Part shown: positions 25,972 to 35,622 of the stretch, in pieces
Layout: each line of letters starts with the position of its first letter
Numbering within the stretch: position 1 is the first letter of the stretch
NCBI GenBank assembly: GCA_016705235.1
Contig: JADIYP010000006.1
Coordinates: 1,550,001 to 1,614,000 of the forward strand
Source: Candidatus Leptovillus affinis
GTDB taxonomy: Bacteria; Chloroflexota; Anaerolineae; Promineifilales; Promineifilaceae
DNA: 64,000 nucleotides
Direction of reading: 5' to 3'
The notes under the pieces: generated by a model
What the model was told of the DNA's origin: nothing
The model's database searches: none
Seen by the model: only the letters and a program-made list of their open reading frames with translations
Made by a program: the position numbers and the translations under genes

Positions 25972-28900
25972 ATGAAAAAACTATCGAAAATTGGCAGTAT
26001 CCTCCTGGCCGGTTATTTGCTGTTTTGGGTTTTGTCTTTACCCGGACAAAACGAACAGAAAACGGCCGTCACCACCACCTCCCAGCGCAGCCCTTTCGCC
26101 CAATCCAACCCTGACAACCAGACAGAAAACGCCCAGATCGTTGTCGGCGACCCGGTAATACCCACCCTCAGCCAACCGGCGCGCGATCTACCGCTGGCCG
26201 AAATTGAAATTTTTCTCGACCGCGAAATCAATCCCCGACTAAACCTGAATGGAAATCCCATCGCGCCATCCGACAGCGGGCTGCCCAACGGCCGTGACTC
26301 CCTCCTGGAGCAGCAAGCCAACGCAGCCCCCTACGCGCCCAACGCCTTCTTGACCCCCATTCTAAATTTCACCGCCCAGGATTACACCTTCGTCAATCCG
26401 CCCGACACCGTCGGCGATGTTGGCCCCAACCATTACGTCCACATGATCAACACCGGCGGCGGCTCCAGCGTCGTTATCTACAACAAAAGCGGCGGCGTCC
26501 TGGCCGGACCTTTCAACCTCAATTCTCTAGGGTCCGGCAGCTGCGCCACCGGGCTAGGCGACCCGGTTGTCTTGTACGATCAGGCGGCCAACCGCTGGCT
26601 GCTCACTGAATTTTCCGGTTCGGGCAACGTACTGTGCGTCTATGTCTCCACCACGCCAGACCCCACAGGAACCTACTACAACTACGCCTTTACCACCCCC
26701 AATTTCCCCGACTACCCCAAATATGGCATCTGGTCCGATGCGTATTATGTTTCCAGCAACGAAAACAGCCCGGCCGTCTATGCCCTGGATCGGACCAAAA
26801 TGATTGCCGGGCAGGCAGCCACTTCCCTCCGCTTCACGGCTACCACCTTGTCCGGGTTTGATTTCCAGGCGCTCACACCCAGCAATTGGGAAGGCTCCAC
26901 TCCGCCGCCGGCCGGTGCGCCCAATTACTTCATGCGCCATCGGGACACAGAGGTCCACGGCCCTACCGGCTACCCCAGCGAAGATTTCCTGGAAATTTGG
27001 GCTTTCCACGCCGACTTTATCACGCCGGCGAATGCCACCTTCTCCCAAATTGCCAGCGTTTCCGTCGCCGAGTTCGATTCTAGCCTGTGTGGGCTGACCT
27101 CTTTTTACTGCTTCCCGCAGCTTGGCAGCGCCACAACCCTCGATCCTCTACGCGAAGTGGTGATGTTCCCCCTCACTTATCGTAACTTTGGCAGCTACCA
27201 GGCGCTGGTGGGCAACCTGGTCACGGATGTGGACGGCACAGACCATGGCGGCGTGCGTTGGTTTGAGCTGCGCAAAGTGGGGGTCGGCGCCTGGACGCTG
27301 TACCAGCAAGGCACATTGGCCCCGGATGCGCACAGCCGCTGGATGGGCAGCATCGGCATGGATGGCAGCGGCAATATCGCCGTGGGCTACAGCGTGTCCA
27401 GCAGCAGCATGTATCCCTCTATCCGCTACGCCGGCCGTCTGGCGAGTGATCCGCTGGGCACGCTGCCGTATGTCGAGGGCAGCATGATTGCGGGCACATC
27501 GGCCAATGGGTCCAACCGCTGGGGCGACTACAGCGCCATGGGCCTGGACCCGGCCGATGATTGTACGTTCTGGTACACCAATATGTTCTCCGAAGGGGGT
27601 AATTGGAATACGCGCGTGGCCTCGTTTAAGTTTGATCAATGTGGCACGGCCGATTTTACCCTGACGGCCGTGCCCGACTCTCAGGCAATCTGTGTCGGAA
27701 CCGATGCCCCCTACGACATCACCATCGGCCAGGTGCAATCCTTCCCCGATCCGGTTACGTTGAGCGCATCCGGTTTCCCCGGCGGCACGACAGCCAATTT
27801 CAGCGTTAATCCTGTGACGCCGCCCGGCAGCAGCCAATTGACCATTGGCAACACGGCCGTAGCCAGCAGCGGCAGCTACACCATCGAAATAAGCGGCATC
27901 GCCCCCACCAGCACGCACACCACCACCGTGGCCCTGGATGTATTCACCGGACTGCCGGGAACGGCCGTGCTGCAAACCCCTGCCAACGCAGCCACCAACG
28001 TATCCAGCCAGCCAACCTTCACCTGGACAGGCAGCGCAGCCAGCTACATCATCGAAATTGCCACTGACGCCGGCTTCACAAACATCATCGATTCGGCCAC
28101 CACCAGCGCCACAACATACACCACCGGCCTCACCCTCAACACCAGCAGCCTCTACTATTGGCGCGTTCGCGCCAGCAATGCCTGCGGCGACGGCGCAAAT
28201 TCGTCGATTTTCCGCTTCACCACCCAGGCAGCGGCCGGCGACTGCGGCCCAGGCAGCAGCCCGAACATCCTGGCCAGCGAAGGCTTCGAAAGCGGCGCAG
28301 GCGGTTGGACCCACAGCGGCACAGGCGACACCTGGACCTTATCGACCGCGCGGCCCCATACCGGCAGCTACTCCTTCAAAGCCACCAACCCGGCCAGTGT
28401 TTCAGACCAGCGTCTGGTTTCACCGCCCATTATCTTGCCAACAGGTGAATCACCCTTAAGCCTGCAATTCTGGAACCACCAGACCATCGAAAGAGGCACG
28501 TCTATTTGTTACGATGGGGCCGTATTAGAAATTTCCACCAACGGCGGCAGCACCTGGACAGACCTGGAACCTTCGCTTCTGACCGATCCTTACGACATGA
28601 CGGTGTCCAGCTCCTACAGCAATCCCCTTGCCGGGCGAAAGGCATGGTGCGGTGACCCGCAAGACTGGCTCAATTCCATTGTCAGCCTGGACGATTATGC
28701 CGGACAGACGGTGCAGTTCCGCTTCCGCCTGGGTTCCGATACGTCGGTTGGGCGGGAAGGCTGGTATATCGACGATGTGAAGGTGCAGTCTTGCAGCCCG
28801 TCTGTGGGTTATGATGCCGCGTTTGACCCAGCCACCAGCCAGTATGGGCTGCCGGGCCAGCAAAGCGTCCACGAGCTGATCCTGCGTAACACCGGCGTGG

Positions 28901-29151
28901 GCGATGACGCCTACGATCTGCTGCTGAGCGACTACATCTGGCCGACAACCCTGCTCACCACGTCACCCATCACCCTAACGGCGGGCATGAGCGCCACCGT
29001 GTCGGTGGCCGTGACTGTGCCGGAGCATGTCAGCGGCCAGGATAGTTTTATATTGACGGCCGTTTCCCATGCCTCCCCTGGTCTGGCCCCAACCGTCACT
29101 ACGTTTACCGAACTGCTGCAAATCTATTTGCCTTATGTGATGGGGAATTAG
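25972..29151 (+). CDS. Large secreted multidomain protein
   Basis: 1059 residues with an N-terminal signal or anchor (LSKIGSILLAGYLLFWVLSLPG). Residues about 130-560 form a beta-rich, possibly beta-propeller domain (DYTFVNPPDTVGDVGPNHYV, NRWLLTEFSGSGN, SNRWGDYSAMGLDP). Ig/FnIII-like modules follow at about 565-760 (ATNVSSQPTFTWTGSAASY). A jelly-roll MAM-like domain spans about 770-945 (ESGAGGWTHSG to GWYIDDVKVQSC). A NEW3-like C-terminal domain ends in IYLPYVMGN. Such architecture suggests a cell-surface or secreted binding protein. No catalytic motif was recognised. CGAGGAAT lies upstream of the ATG at 25972. Confidence 0.72.
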   Translation: MKKLSKIGSILLAGYLLFWVLSLPGQNEQKTAVTTTSQRSPFAQSNPDNQTENAQIVVGDPVIPTLSQPARDLPLAEIEIFLDREINPRLNLNGNPIAPSDSGLPNGRDSLLEQQANAAPYAPNAFLTPILNFTAQDYTFVNPPDTVGDVGPNHYVHMINTGGGSSVVIYNKSGGVLAGPFNLNSLGSGSCATGLGDPVVLYDQAANRWLLTEFSGSGNVLCVYVSTTPDPTGTYYNYAFTTPNFPDYPKYGIWSDAYYVSSNENSPAVYALDRTKMIAGQAATSLRFTATTLSGFDFQALTPSNWEGSTPPPAGAPNYFMRHRDTEVHGPTGYPSEDFLEIWAFHADFITPANATFSQIASVSVAEFDSSLCGLTSFYCFPQLGSATTLDPLREVVMFPLTYRNFGSYQALVGNLVTDVDGTDHGGVRWFELRKVGVGAWTLYQQGTLAPDAHSRWMGSIGMDGSGNIAVGYSVSSSSMYPSIRYAGRLASDPLGTLPYVEGSMIAGTSANGSNRWGDYSAMGLDPADDCTFWYTNMFSEGGNWNTRVASFKFDQCGTADFTLTAVPDSQAICVGTDAPYDITIGQVQSFPDPVTLSASGFPGGTTANFSVNPVTPPGSSQLTIGNTAVASSGSYTIEISGIAPTSTHTTTVALDVFTGLPGTAVLQTPANAATNVSSQPTFTWTGSAASYIIEIATDAGFTNIIDSATTSATTYTTGLTLNTSSLYYWRVRASNACGDGANSSIFRFTTQAAAGDCGPGSSPNILASEGFESGAGGWTHSGTGDTWTLSTARPHTGSYSFKATNPASVSDQRLVSPPIILPTGESPLSLQFWNHQTIERGTSICYDGAVLEISTNGGSTWTDLEPSLLTDPYDMTVSSSYSNPLAGRKAWCGDPQDWLNSIVSLDDYAGQTVQFRFRLGSDTSVGREGWYIDDVKVQSCSPSVGYDAAFDPATSQYGLPGQQSVHELILRNTGVGDDAYDLLLSDYIWPTTLLTTSPITLTAGMSATVSVAVTVPEHVSGQDSFILTAVSHASPGLAPTVTTFTELLQIYLPYVMGN

Positions 29152-29221
29152 CTCAAATCTGTGGCCACATGCCGGCCATCGCGCAAAATGGCCGGCATTC
29201 AGTCTAAAAAGGAGATATGCA

Positions 29222-30112
29222 ATGTCATTGATTGGGGGTATCGAAGCAGGCGGCACAAAGTTTGTCTGCGCCGTAGGCAGCGGCCCAAACGACATCCGCG
29301 CCGAACATCGTTTTCCGACCACCACGCCGGAGGAAACCCTGGCCCAGGCGATTGCTTTTTTTCAGGCACAAGAAGGGGAACACGGCCGTATCGCCGCCAT
29401 CGGCATCGCCGCTTTTGGTCCACTGGATCCCAATCCGGCTTCGCCCACCTTTGGTTACATCACCACCACGCCGAAGCCCGGCTGGGCCAATGCGGATGTT
29501 GTCGGCGTCATCAAAACAGCGCTGGGCGTGCCGGTGGGGTTTGATACGGACGTCAACGGCGCGGCTCTGGGCGAGCATCGCTGGGGCGCGGCGCAAGACG
29601 TGGACACTTTCATCTATCTGACCATTGGCACAGGCGTGGGCGGCGGGGTGATGGTAAACGGCCGTCTCCTGCATGGTCTCATCCACCCGGAACTGGGCCA
29701 CATCAGCCTGCCCCACGATTGGGCGCAGGACCCGTACAAAGGGCGCTGCCCCTATCACGGCGACTGCCTGGAAGGCATGGCCGCCGGCCCGGCCATCGGC
29801 GAACGGTGGGGACAGCCAGCCTTTGAACTGCCTGCGGATCATCCGGCCTGGGAATTGGAAGCTCATTATCTGGCGTTGGCGCTGCGCAGTTATATTTGCA
29901 CGCTGTCGCCGCAGCGCATCATTATGGGCGGCGGGGTGATGGAGCAGCCGCAGTTGTTCCCCCTGCTGCGGCAAAAGACCATCGACTACCTGGCGGGCTA
30001 TGTGCAATCACCGGCCATTTTGGAGCGGATTGACAGCTACATCGTGCCGCCAGGGCTGGGCAACCAGGCCGGCGTATTGGGGGCTATGGCTTTGGGGATG
30101 GCGGCGCTCTAA
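29222..30112 (+). CDS. ROK-family fructokinase
   Basis: 296 residues. The phosphate-binding motif GIEAGGTKF opens the protein, and the zinc-binding ROK signature is present as HPELGHISLPHD followed by GRCPYHGDCLEG, the variant typical of fructokinases such as YdhR. It phosphorylates fructose (possibly mannose) with ATP in the cytosol. Release of fructose by the amylosucrase-like enzyme encoded at 23965 gives it a plausible role. AAGGAG lies 8 nt before the ATG. Substrate assignment rests on the motif and context. Confidence 0.87.
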   Translation: MSLIGGIEAGGTKFVCAVGSGPNDIRAEHRFPTTTPEETLAQAIAFFQAQEGEHGRIAAIGIAAFGPLDPNPASPTFGYITTTPKPGWANADVVGVIKTALGVPVGFDTDVNGAALGEHRWGAAQDVDTFIYLTIGTGVGGGVMVNGRLLHGLIHPELGHISLPHDWAQDPYKGRCPYHGDCLEGMAAGPAIGERWGQPAFELPADHPAWELEAHYLALALRSYICTLSPQRIIMGGGVMEQPQLFPLLRQKTIDYLAGYVQSPAILERIDSYIVPPGLGNQAGVLGAMALGMAAL

Positions 30113-30134
30113 CAATCTGGCGCGAAATAGAAAA

Positions 30135-30167
30135 AGCCTGGTTCAATCTGGGTGATTGAACCAGGCT
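30135..30167. terminator. Bidirectional terminator between convergent genes
   Basis: AGCCTGGTTCAAT and ATTGAACCAGGCT form a perfect 13-bp stem with a 7-nt loop. A-run and T-rich flanks serve both strands, between the ROK stop and the minus-strand stop at 30180. Confidence 0.88.
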
Positions 30168-30179
30168 GAAACGCAATTT

Positions 30180-30596
30180 TTAGCCAGGGTCCAGGTGAAC
30201 AGTCTGGGTGAGGTGGCCGATTAAGACGCACTCTGTTTGTGTGCCATCGTTGCAGGGCTGAATGTTGATGCTCTGTTTTTTGTCGCCGAATACGGCCGTT
30301 ACCATCAACACCCCATTTTTGGTCTGGTACGTCGCCGATGGATCGGTGTGCGTGTTCAGAGACAAAATGCAAGGGCCGGAAACGGCCGTTGGGTTTTTAT
30401 CCACCAATTGCAGCTGAATGTTCAGGTCGCCGCTGTAACCCAAAACGTTAATAGCGCCGGCCACATCCACGTCATAATCCGAATAGCTTCTTACTTCGCC
30501 TTTGCCCACCGAAATCCACACAAATTTTTTAGCTTTGACTGTCACCATCTGACCTTGATGGGTATTTTTTGCCACGTAGTTTGAAATAACGGCCAT
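30180..30596 (-). CDS. Hypothetical protein, beta-rich
   Basis: 138 residues from the ATG at 30596, chosen because AAAAGGA is 8 nt upstream; the ATG at 30605 would be too close to it. There is no signal peptide or membrane segment. Alternating strands (VTVKAKKFVWISVG, LNIQLQLVD, GVLMVTAVFG) suggest a small beta-sandwich. Two cysteine pairs occur (PCILS; PCNDGTQTEC). No family was recognised. It is monocistronic. Confidence 0.6.
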   Translation of the reverse strand: MAVISNYVAKNTHQGQMVTVKAKKFVWISVGKGEVRSYSDYDVDVAGAINVLGYSGDLNIQLQLVDKNPTAVSGPCILSLNTHTDPSATYQTKNGVLMVTAVFGDKKQSINIQPCNDGTQTECVLIGHLTQTVHLDPG

Positions 30597-30712
30597 AACA
30601 TGCATCCTTTTTGCTAAATGAATTGTAGATTGAGGTTAATTGTGCCATAGGCACGGCCGTTTGCCCAACGCAGGCAGCAGCAGCGGTATATTTTCGGGGG
30701 GAACGGCCGTTC

Positions 30713-31420
30713 TCACGACCGTTGTTTGGCGTACCATTCCAGGCGCGATGCCAGGTGATTCAGCTTTTCCCACTGCTCACGGATCACATAAATCATAGCC
30801 AGCGATTTTAACCAATGGAACTCACACCCGGGATTTTCCGCCAATTCTTCCAGAACAGCGATTGTCTCATCATCGGTGCGGCGCGCTTTGATGTAATTGG
30901 CAGCCAACTGTTGCAACTGAAAAAAACGCTCTTCGTGTAAGCGGCTGGTTTGCCCCGTGCGCAGCGGAGCAGTAACTTTGCGCCGCAGTTCAGCCGTTTC
31001 CAAATCAACGGGCCGCCGGCTAACAACCACCCGGCTGGCGCGTTCCAATGTGCTTAATAGTTCCTCGGTGGTAAATGGCTTGATCAGGTAATCGACAGCG
31101 CCGTAACTTTGCGCTTCTCGCACGGCCGTGGTGTCACCCTCTACCGACATGGCAATGCACACTGTTTCTGGGCGCAGTTCTAAAATGGAACGAATCGCTT
31201 GCAAGCCATTGATGTCTGGCATGTTTATATCCAGCAAGGCGATATGCGGTTTATATTCTGTTGCCATGTCGATGGCCTGGCGGCCGGTACGCGCTGTGCC
31301 CACGATTTCTAATTCTGGCATCAACCGCAGCATCAAACGGATGCTGTTGATGGTAGCCCAGGCATCGTCGGCCAACAAAATTCGCATACTCGGTGAACGA
31401 GGGCTTTCATATGTAGACAT
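30713..31420 (-). CDS. Response regulator with receiver domain
   Basis: 235 residues. A CheY-like receiver domain covers about 8-125: acidic pair ILLADDAW, phosphoacceptor Asp in ALLDINMPDING, and the Lys in YLIKPFTTEE. The C-terminal region of about 110 residues is helical and has no recognisable DNA-binding or enzymatic domain. GAGGAG precedes the ATG at 31420. It lies 76 nt downstream of the hybrid kinase on the same strand, so the two are the likely cognate pair. Confidence 0.88.
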   Translation of the reverse strand: MSTYESPRSPSMRILLADDAWATINSIRLMLRLMPELEIVGTARTGRQAIDMATEYKPHIALLDINMPDINGLQAIRSILELRPETVCIAMSVEGDTTAVREAQSYGAVDYLIKPFTTEELLSTLERASRVVVSRRPVDLETAELRRKVTAPLRTGQTSRLHEERFFQLQQLAANYIKARRTDDETIAVLEELAENPGCEFHWLKSLAMIYVIREQWEKLNHLASRLEWYAKQRS

Positions 31421-31496
31421 GCTCAACTCTCCTCAGACTATCGGGCAGGATTGGATTCAGCCGCGAGACACGGCCGTTTTTCACCCTGCCAATCGG

Positions 31497-32984
31497 CTAC
31501 CGCCCCATTTCAGGGTCGCCCTTCTTCAGAATCGGTATACAGGGCAAAGTCAGATCAACGGTAATACCCGACCGGCCAACCCGATTATAAAGACGACACT
31601 GCCCCCCCACGCTCCAGACCAACGACGCCACCAACGATAATCCCAGGCCCATTCCATCCAGCTGCCCCGTAAAATACTTCTCGCCCTGGTAATAAGGCGT
31701 CCAAACCTGCGCCAGATGCTCTGGAGACAACGTCAAACCATCATCACTGATGTGTACAGTCACCTGACCCGCATTCTCATAAGCCACATGGACCTCGATA
31801 GTCGGTGATTGTTCCGGGTGAAATTTTTTAGCGTTGCCCAATACTTCCCAAAAAATCATTTCCATCGCCGACCGGGAGAGTGTGGCGCGCAAACTCAGCA
31901 TGTCTTCAGCGCCGGTAATGGTGATGTGCTGTACGCCGATACTGGCGCAAACATTGGTGACAATCACCGGCAGATGCGCCAGATTAAACCCTTCTGTTGG
32001 CTCGCCTTCAAGCGGCGGGTCAACATAACGGATGATTTCTTCTATGTCCTCATACAAGCGCTTGGCCCATTTGTAAGCATCCCGGGACAGCTCCGCAATT
32101 TCGTTGCGCGACAGTTCTTCAGAGTAGCGGTCTAGCAATTCTAAACCAGTCAGGATACTGATGAATGGCGTGCGCATTTTGTGGGTGATCATGGTGTGGA
32201 ATTTTCGCCGGTCACGTTGGGCAGTAATTTGTTCTGTCACATCGTTGAGGCCAATAATCCAGGTTGGCTCCTGGCCGGAAGCCAGATGATCTAAGGTGTC
32301 TACTTGCAGCCAAATAGCCTGGGCGGTTGGCGATTCCGGGCGGACGAGGTAACGGATTTGTTTGTCTAACGGCCGTTCCGGCCAGTTTGCCCACGCATCC
32401 CTCGGCTCACGCCGATACTGCTGCTTCACCAACGACAAAAACGTCTCGTTGTGGTTTAAGGTTCGATCGCTGGGCAAATTGAGCAGCATAGCCGCCATCG
32501 GGTTTACAAACAGCACTTTATCTTGCTCGGAAACCAGCAAATATCCCGTGGCCGCGTTTTCCACCACACGCTCAAATTTGGTCCGCTCCAACATCAATCG
32601 TCGATACCGGTTCAAGCGCATGATGCCCTGGATTCTGGCACGCAGTTCCACACTATCGAACGGCTTGCTGATAAAATCATCCGCGCCAGAGGCAATACCT
32701 TGCAGCCGCGAGGCGCGGTCATCCAGGGCGGTGATAAGGATGATCGGCACTTCGGCGGTCCCCGATGCGGCGCGCAGGCGGCGACAGACTTCAAATCCGT
32801 CCATTTGCGGCATCATGACATCTAGCAAGATCAAATCTGGATCAAACTCACTGGTCTGAGTTAAGGCCTCAACGCCGTTATTGGCGAAGGCTAGTTCGTA
32901 CCCCTGGGGGGCGAGCAAATCTTCCAGATTTTCACAAGCTATCGGATTATCATCCACAACCAGGATTCGACCCTTTTGGTTCAT
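31497..32984 (-). CDS. Hybrid sensor histidine kinase with N-terminal receiver domain
   Basis: 495 residues. The N-terminal receiver domain (about 5-120) has Asp in LILLDVMMPQMDG and Lys in ISKPFD. A PAS-like region lies at about 135-260. The histidine kinase core has the H-box ITHKMRTPF and an ATPase domain with NAKKF (N-box variant), ISDDGL and GMGLGLSL. It has no membrane segment, so it is a soluble sensor. The ATG at 32984 has AAGGGATAG upstream. A receiver ahead of a PAS-kinase suggests that it receives input from another kinase. Confidence 0.88.
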   Translation of the reverse strand: MNQKGRILVVDDNPIACENLEDLLAPQGYELAFANNGVEALTQTSEFDPDLILLDVMMPQMDGFEVCRRLRAASGTAEVPIILITALDDRASRLQGIASGADDFISKPFDSVELRARIQGIMRLNRYRRLMLERTKFERVVENAATGYLLVSEQDKVLFVNPMAAMLLNLPSDRTLNHNETFLSLVKQQYRREPRDAWANWPERPLDKQIRYLVRPESPTAQAIWLQVDTLDHLASGQEPTWIIGLNDVTEQITAQRDRRKFHTMITHKMRTPFISILTGLELLDRYSEELSRNEIAELSRDAYKWAKRLYEDIEEIIRYVDPPLEGEPTEGFNLAHLPVIVTNVCASIGVQHITITGAEDMLSLRATLSRSAMEMIFWEVLGNAKKFHPEQSPTIEVHVAYENAGQVTVHISDDGLTLSPEHLAQVWTPYYQGEKYFTGQLDGMGLGLSLVASLVWSVGGQCRLYNRVGRSGITVDLTLPCIPILKKGDPEMGR

Positions 32985-33098
32985 GAATTTTCTATCCCTT
33001 TGTCGCAATAGGATGCCTGGAAACGGCCGTTTGCTCTATCGTCTGTCTGGCTAACATTATGGTCAACATCCAACTTCCCCTTCCACAATTTCTAGACA

Positions 33099-33232
33099 AA
33101 TTGGGTTCTTTGGGAATTCAGGGGTTGACACCTGATGTAGGGGCGACTCTTGTGGTCGCCCTCGTTTGGGCGGGTACAAGACCCGCCCCTACAGTTGGCG
33201 ATACCCCACGAAATCCTAAAGACTCACAAATT
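33099..33232 (+). repeat. Modular inverted-repeat element, copy B (GGGGCG core)
   Basis: The left arm holds GGGTTCTTTGGGAATTCAGG and the right arm CCCCACGAAATCCTAAAGAC, matching elements A and C. The core differs completely: it is a folded set of GTAGGGGCG/CGCCCCTAC arms enclosing two smaller hairpins (GGGCGAC/GTCGCCC and GGGCGGGT/ACCCGCCC). It lies in the 587-bp gap between the kinase and the dehydrogenase genes. Confidence 0.7.
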
Positions 33233-33388
33233 GTACACCAGATTCAGCACAGCCTATTGAAGAACGCCTAAAATAGGTCTTAAGAACCATATCCTCTGAA
33301 AAATCGACTTGTACCATCAGGCGAAAACAGCAATGGACACCAAATTTCCACACTCTGCGGCATCTTCTCAATATTTCGGGGTGTCGTA

Positions 33389-33429
33389 GTGCGGAATGGT
33401 ATTCCGCACAGTCGGACTAACAATCCGAC
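33389..33429. repeat. Pair of small hairpins
   Basis: GTGCGGAAT and ATTCCGCAC (33389-33409), then GTCGGA and TCCGAC (33411-33429). They look like a dispersed hairpin repeat in the gap upstream of the kinase gene. Confidence 0.5.
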
Positions 33430-33481
33430 CTACAAATTCCCCAACTTTTTGAGAAGATACACACTGCGCCTAAAAAACGAA

Positions 33482-33542
33482 AGACCCGCAGGGGTGTGTT
33501 CTCTGATCAATAACGCATTGAGTGACACACCCCTGCGGGTCT
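33482..33542 (-). terminator. 18-bp stem hairpin, probable terminator of the serA-like gene
   Basis: AGACCCGCAGGGGTGTGT and its exact inverse ACACACCCCTGCGGGTCT are separated by 25 nt. On the minus strand it lies 30 nt after the dehydrogenase stop and is followed by a T-rich run. Its size also fits a dispersed repeat. Confidence 0.65.
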
Positions 33543-33571
33543 CTCGGAAAATTTTAAAAATGAATGGAAAA

Positions 33572-34507
33572 CTAACGATTCACAACATTGCGAATATCCG
33601 TCCCACGAAGCGCATCCACCACTTGCTCCACAATCTCCACGCCAACGCGCCGCTGGGCTTCTTTGGAACTGGCCCCTAAATGCGGCGTATGAATGACATT
33701 TGGCAGGCCAATCAGCGGGCTGCCCACGGGCGGCTCTTGCTGATAGACATCAAGCGCAGCCGCCGCAACTTTGCCACTTTGCAGAGCGGCCGCTAAAGCC
33801 TGTTCATCAACCAGTTTGCCGCGCGCCACATTGACAATAATGACGCCATCCTTCATTTTAGAAATCGCGTCTGCGTTGATCATGTTGGTAGATTCCGGCG
33901 TCACCACACTGTGCAGGGTGATAATGTCTGCCTGAGCCAACAACTCGGGCAAAGAGACCATCTTAACTTCCAACTCGTCCGAAACGTAGGGATCGTAGGC
34001 CACAATTTTCATGCCAAAGGCCTGCGCGCGGCGGGCAACCAGATGCCCAATGTACCCAAAACCAATCACGCCCAATGTTTTGCCATCTAGTTCGGTGCCC
34101 ATGAAGCGGGCGCGCGCCCATTCACCGGCGGCCACGGAGTTGTGCGCGGCGACGGTATGGCGGCTAATAGCCAGCATGAGAGCCATCGTCTGCTCGGCGG
34201 TGGCCACACTGTTGGAGCGCGGGGTATTCATCACCATCACCCCATGGGCGGTAGCGGCGGCGATGTCTACATTGTCCACGCCAATGCCCGCCCGGCCGAT
34301 CACTTTCAGGTTTTTGCCGGCGGCGATGATCTCGGCGTCTGGGCGCGTATCGCTGCGCACAATGAGCGCATCATAGTCGGGAATGGTGGCGATCAGTTGT
34401 TCTTTGCTCATGCCCACAATCATGTCATAGGAAACGTCGTCCATTTCTGCCAGGCGGTCTAACCCTGCCTGACCCAGTTTGTCGGAAATTAATATCTTGT
34501 ATGTCAT
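33572..34507 (-). CDS. serA: D-3-phosphoglycerate dehydrogenase-like (short form)
   Basis: 311 residues. A D-isomer-specific 2-hydroxyacid dehydrogenase with NAD-binding GFGYIGHLVARRAQAFG and catalytic Arg, Glu and His in VARGKL, DVYQQEPP and THPHLGAS-like TPHLGASS. It oxidises 3-phosphoglycerate in serine synthesis if the SerA assignment holds. It lacks the C-terminal regulatory domains, so feedback by serine through an ACT domain is not expected. The ATG at 34507 follows AAAGGGGTAACC; the open frame extends further upstream without an initiation signal. It could be another hydroxyacid dehydrogenase. Confidence 0.85.
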   Translation of the reverse strand: MTYKILISDKLGQAGLDRLAEMDDVSYDMIVGMSKEQLIATIPDYDALIVRSDTRPDAEIIAAGKNLKVIGRAGIGVDNVDIAAATAHGVMVMNTPRSNSVATAEQTMALMLAISRHTVAAHNSVAAGEWARARFMGTELDGKTLGVIGFGYIGHLVARRAQAFGMKIVAYDPYVSDELEVKMVSLPELLAQADIITLHSVVTPESTNMINADAISKMKDGVIIVNVARGKLVDEQALAAALQSGKVAAAALDVYQQEPPVGSPLIGLPNVIHTPHLGASSKEAQRRVGVEIVEQVVDALRGTDIRNVVNR

Positions 34508-34638
34508 GGTTACCCCTTTACGTTTGACTTTTGGTTGGAAACGGCCGTTCCCCAACACGCGCCCTCCCCAACCGCAATGACTCCATAAAATTTTCCTTAG
34601 TATATCCAATCACCGCCAATTGACATGATCTGAGGCAC

Positions 34639-34664
34639 AAAAAAAGCCCACACGTGTGGGCTTT
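34639..34664 (-). terminator. Rho-independent terminator
   Basis: The perfect palindrome AAAGCCCACACGTGTGGGCTTT has a run of T on the minus strand. It ends the transglycosylase gene transcript. Confidence 0.85.
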
Positions 34665-34693
34665 CCGATCTTTTCGCTAAAAATTGCCAGCCG

Positions 34694-35497
34694 TTACGGC
34701 AAACCCAATCGCGCCGACGCCTGACGACATAACCCACTGCCGCCGGCAGCCATCCATTCGGCCAGGCGCTCACTGCTGTTTTTGCCAGCTTTGGCATCAT
34801 CATAAATGCCTTTGGCCCAATAAAAATAGCGCTGCGTTTCATTCGGCCAGGCATTATAGGGATTGTCTGAAGCGGCATAACCGCCGTTATAGCCGGCAAA
34901 AGACAAAAAGACGTCGCCGCCAGTGTGTTGTAACATTGTGGCATAAAATTTCAGGCCGCGAAAGGCGTTGGTATCGGGGTTTTGCATATCTTCGCCTGCC
35001 GTAAAGTGAAATGGCATGACCTGAAAAAGCCCTTGCGCCCCTGCCCCGGAAACCGCGTTCGGATCACCACAAGACTCTATTTGCATGATGGTGGCGGTAA
35101 TGTCCGGGTCCAGGCCGAATTGGGCCGACCAGGCCAGGATTTGCGGCCCCCAATGCTGAATTTCAGGCGAAAATAGGGCGGAGATGGCTCCGTCAGGTGG
35201 TGGGGAAACGGCCGTTTCCGCCCCACCAGCCTCTGCCACCACGCCACCATCGGCCAAAACCGTGCCGCCCGTGCCAATTTCCGCCAACAACCGGGGAAAC
35301 ACAAACAACGCCAACAAGATCAATACCATGCCCACCAGCGCCGGAACCAACATCATGCGCTGCTCCAGGGGCGAACGGCCGTAAACAAAGCGCTGATCCT
35401 GCCACTCATAATGCACTTCGATATACGGCTCATCATAGTATCCGTCTTCGTCATACTCCTGAGTAAATGGCGTATCAACAATTTCATATACGGTCAT
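34694..35497 (-). CDS. Membrane-anchored lytic transglycosylase (SLT domain)
   Basis: 267 residues. An acidic, Tyr-rich cytoplasmic N-terminus is followed by one membrane helix (MMLVPALVGMVLILLALFVF), a low-complexity spacer and a C-terminal SLT domain. Catalytic Glu lies in IMQIESCGDPNAVS, with the SLT blocks GAQGLFQVMPFHF and FAGYNGG. It cleaves the glycan strand of murein-like wall in the periplasmic or extracellular space. AGGAGG precedes the ATG at 35497; two nearby cysteines could form a disulfide. Confidence 0.88.
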   Translation of the reverse strand: MTVYEIVDTPFTQEYDEDGYYDEPYIEVHYEWQDQRFVYGRSPLEQRMMLVPALVGMVLILLALFVFPRLLAEIGTGGTVLADGGVVAEAGGAETAVSPPPDGAISALFSPEIQHWGPQILAWSAQFGLDPDITATIMQIESCGDPNAVSGAGAQGLFQVMPFHFTAGEDMQNPDTNAFRGLKFYATMLQHTGGDVFLSFAGYNGGYAASDNPYNAWPNETQRYFYWAKGIYDDAKAGKNSSERLAEWMAAGGSGLCRQASARLGLP

Positions 35498-35622
35498 TTC
35501 GGCAACCTCCTCCAAAGAAAATCCAATTCTTGGGGATAATAAAAGTGCGCCGCGTCTGGTGCAGATAGATTACCTGTCTGGCCCACAAACCCGGCGCACC
35601 GTCTGGTCAGGTGACTGATTAT

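Noticed and set aside
33099..33542. CRISPR array
   Set aside because: The repeats here are inverted hairpins of different sequence and not regularly spaced direct repeats, and no cas gene is present.
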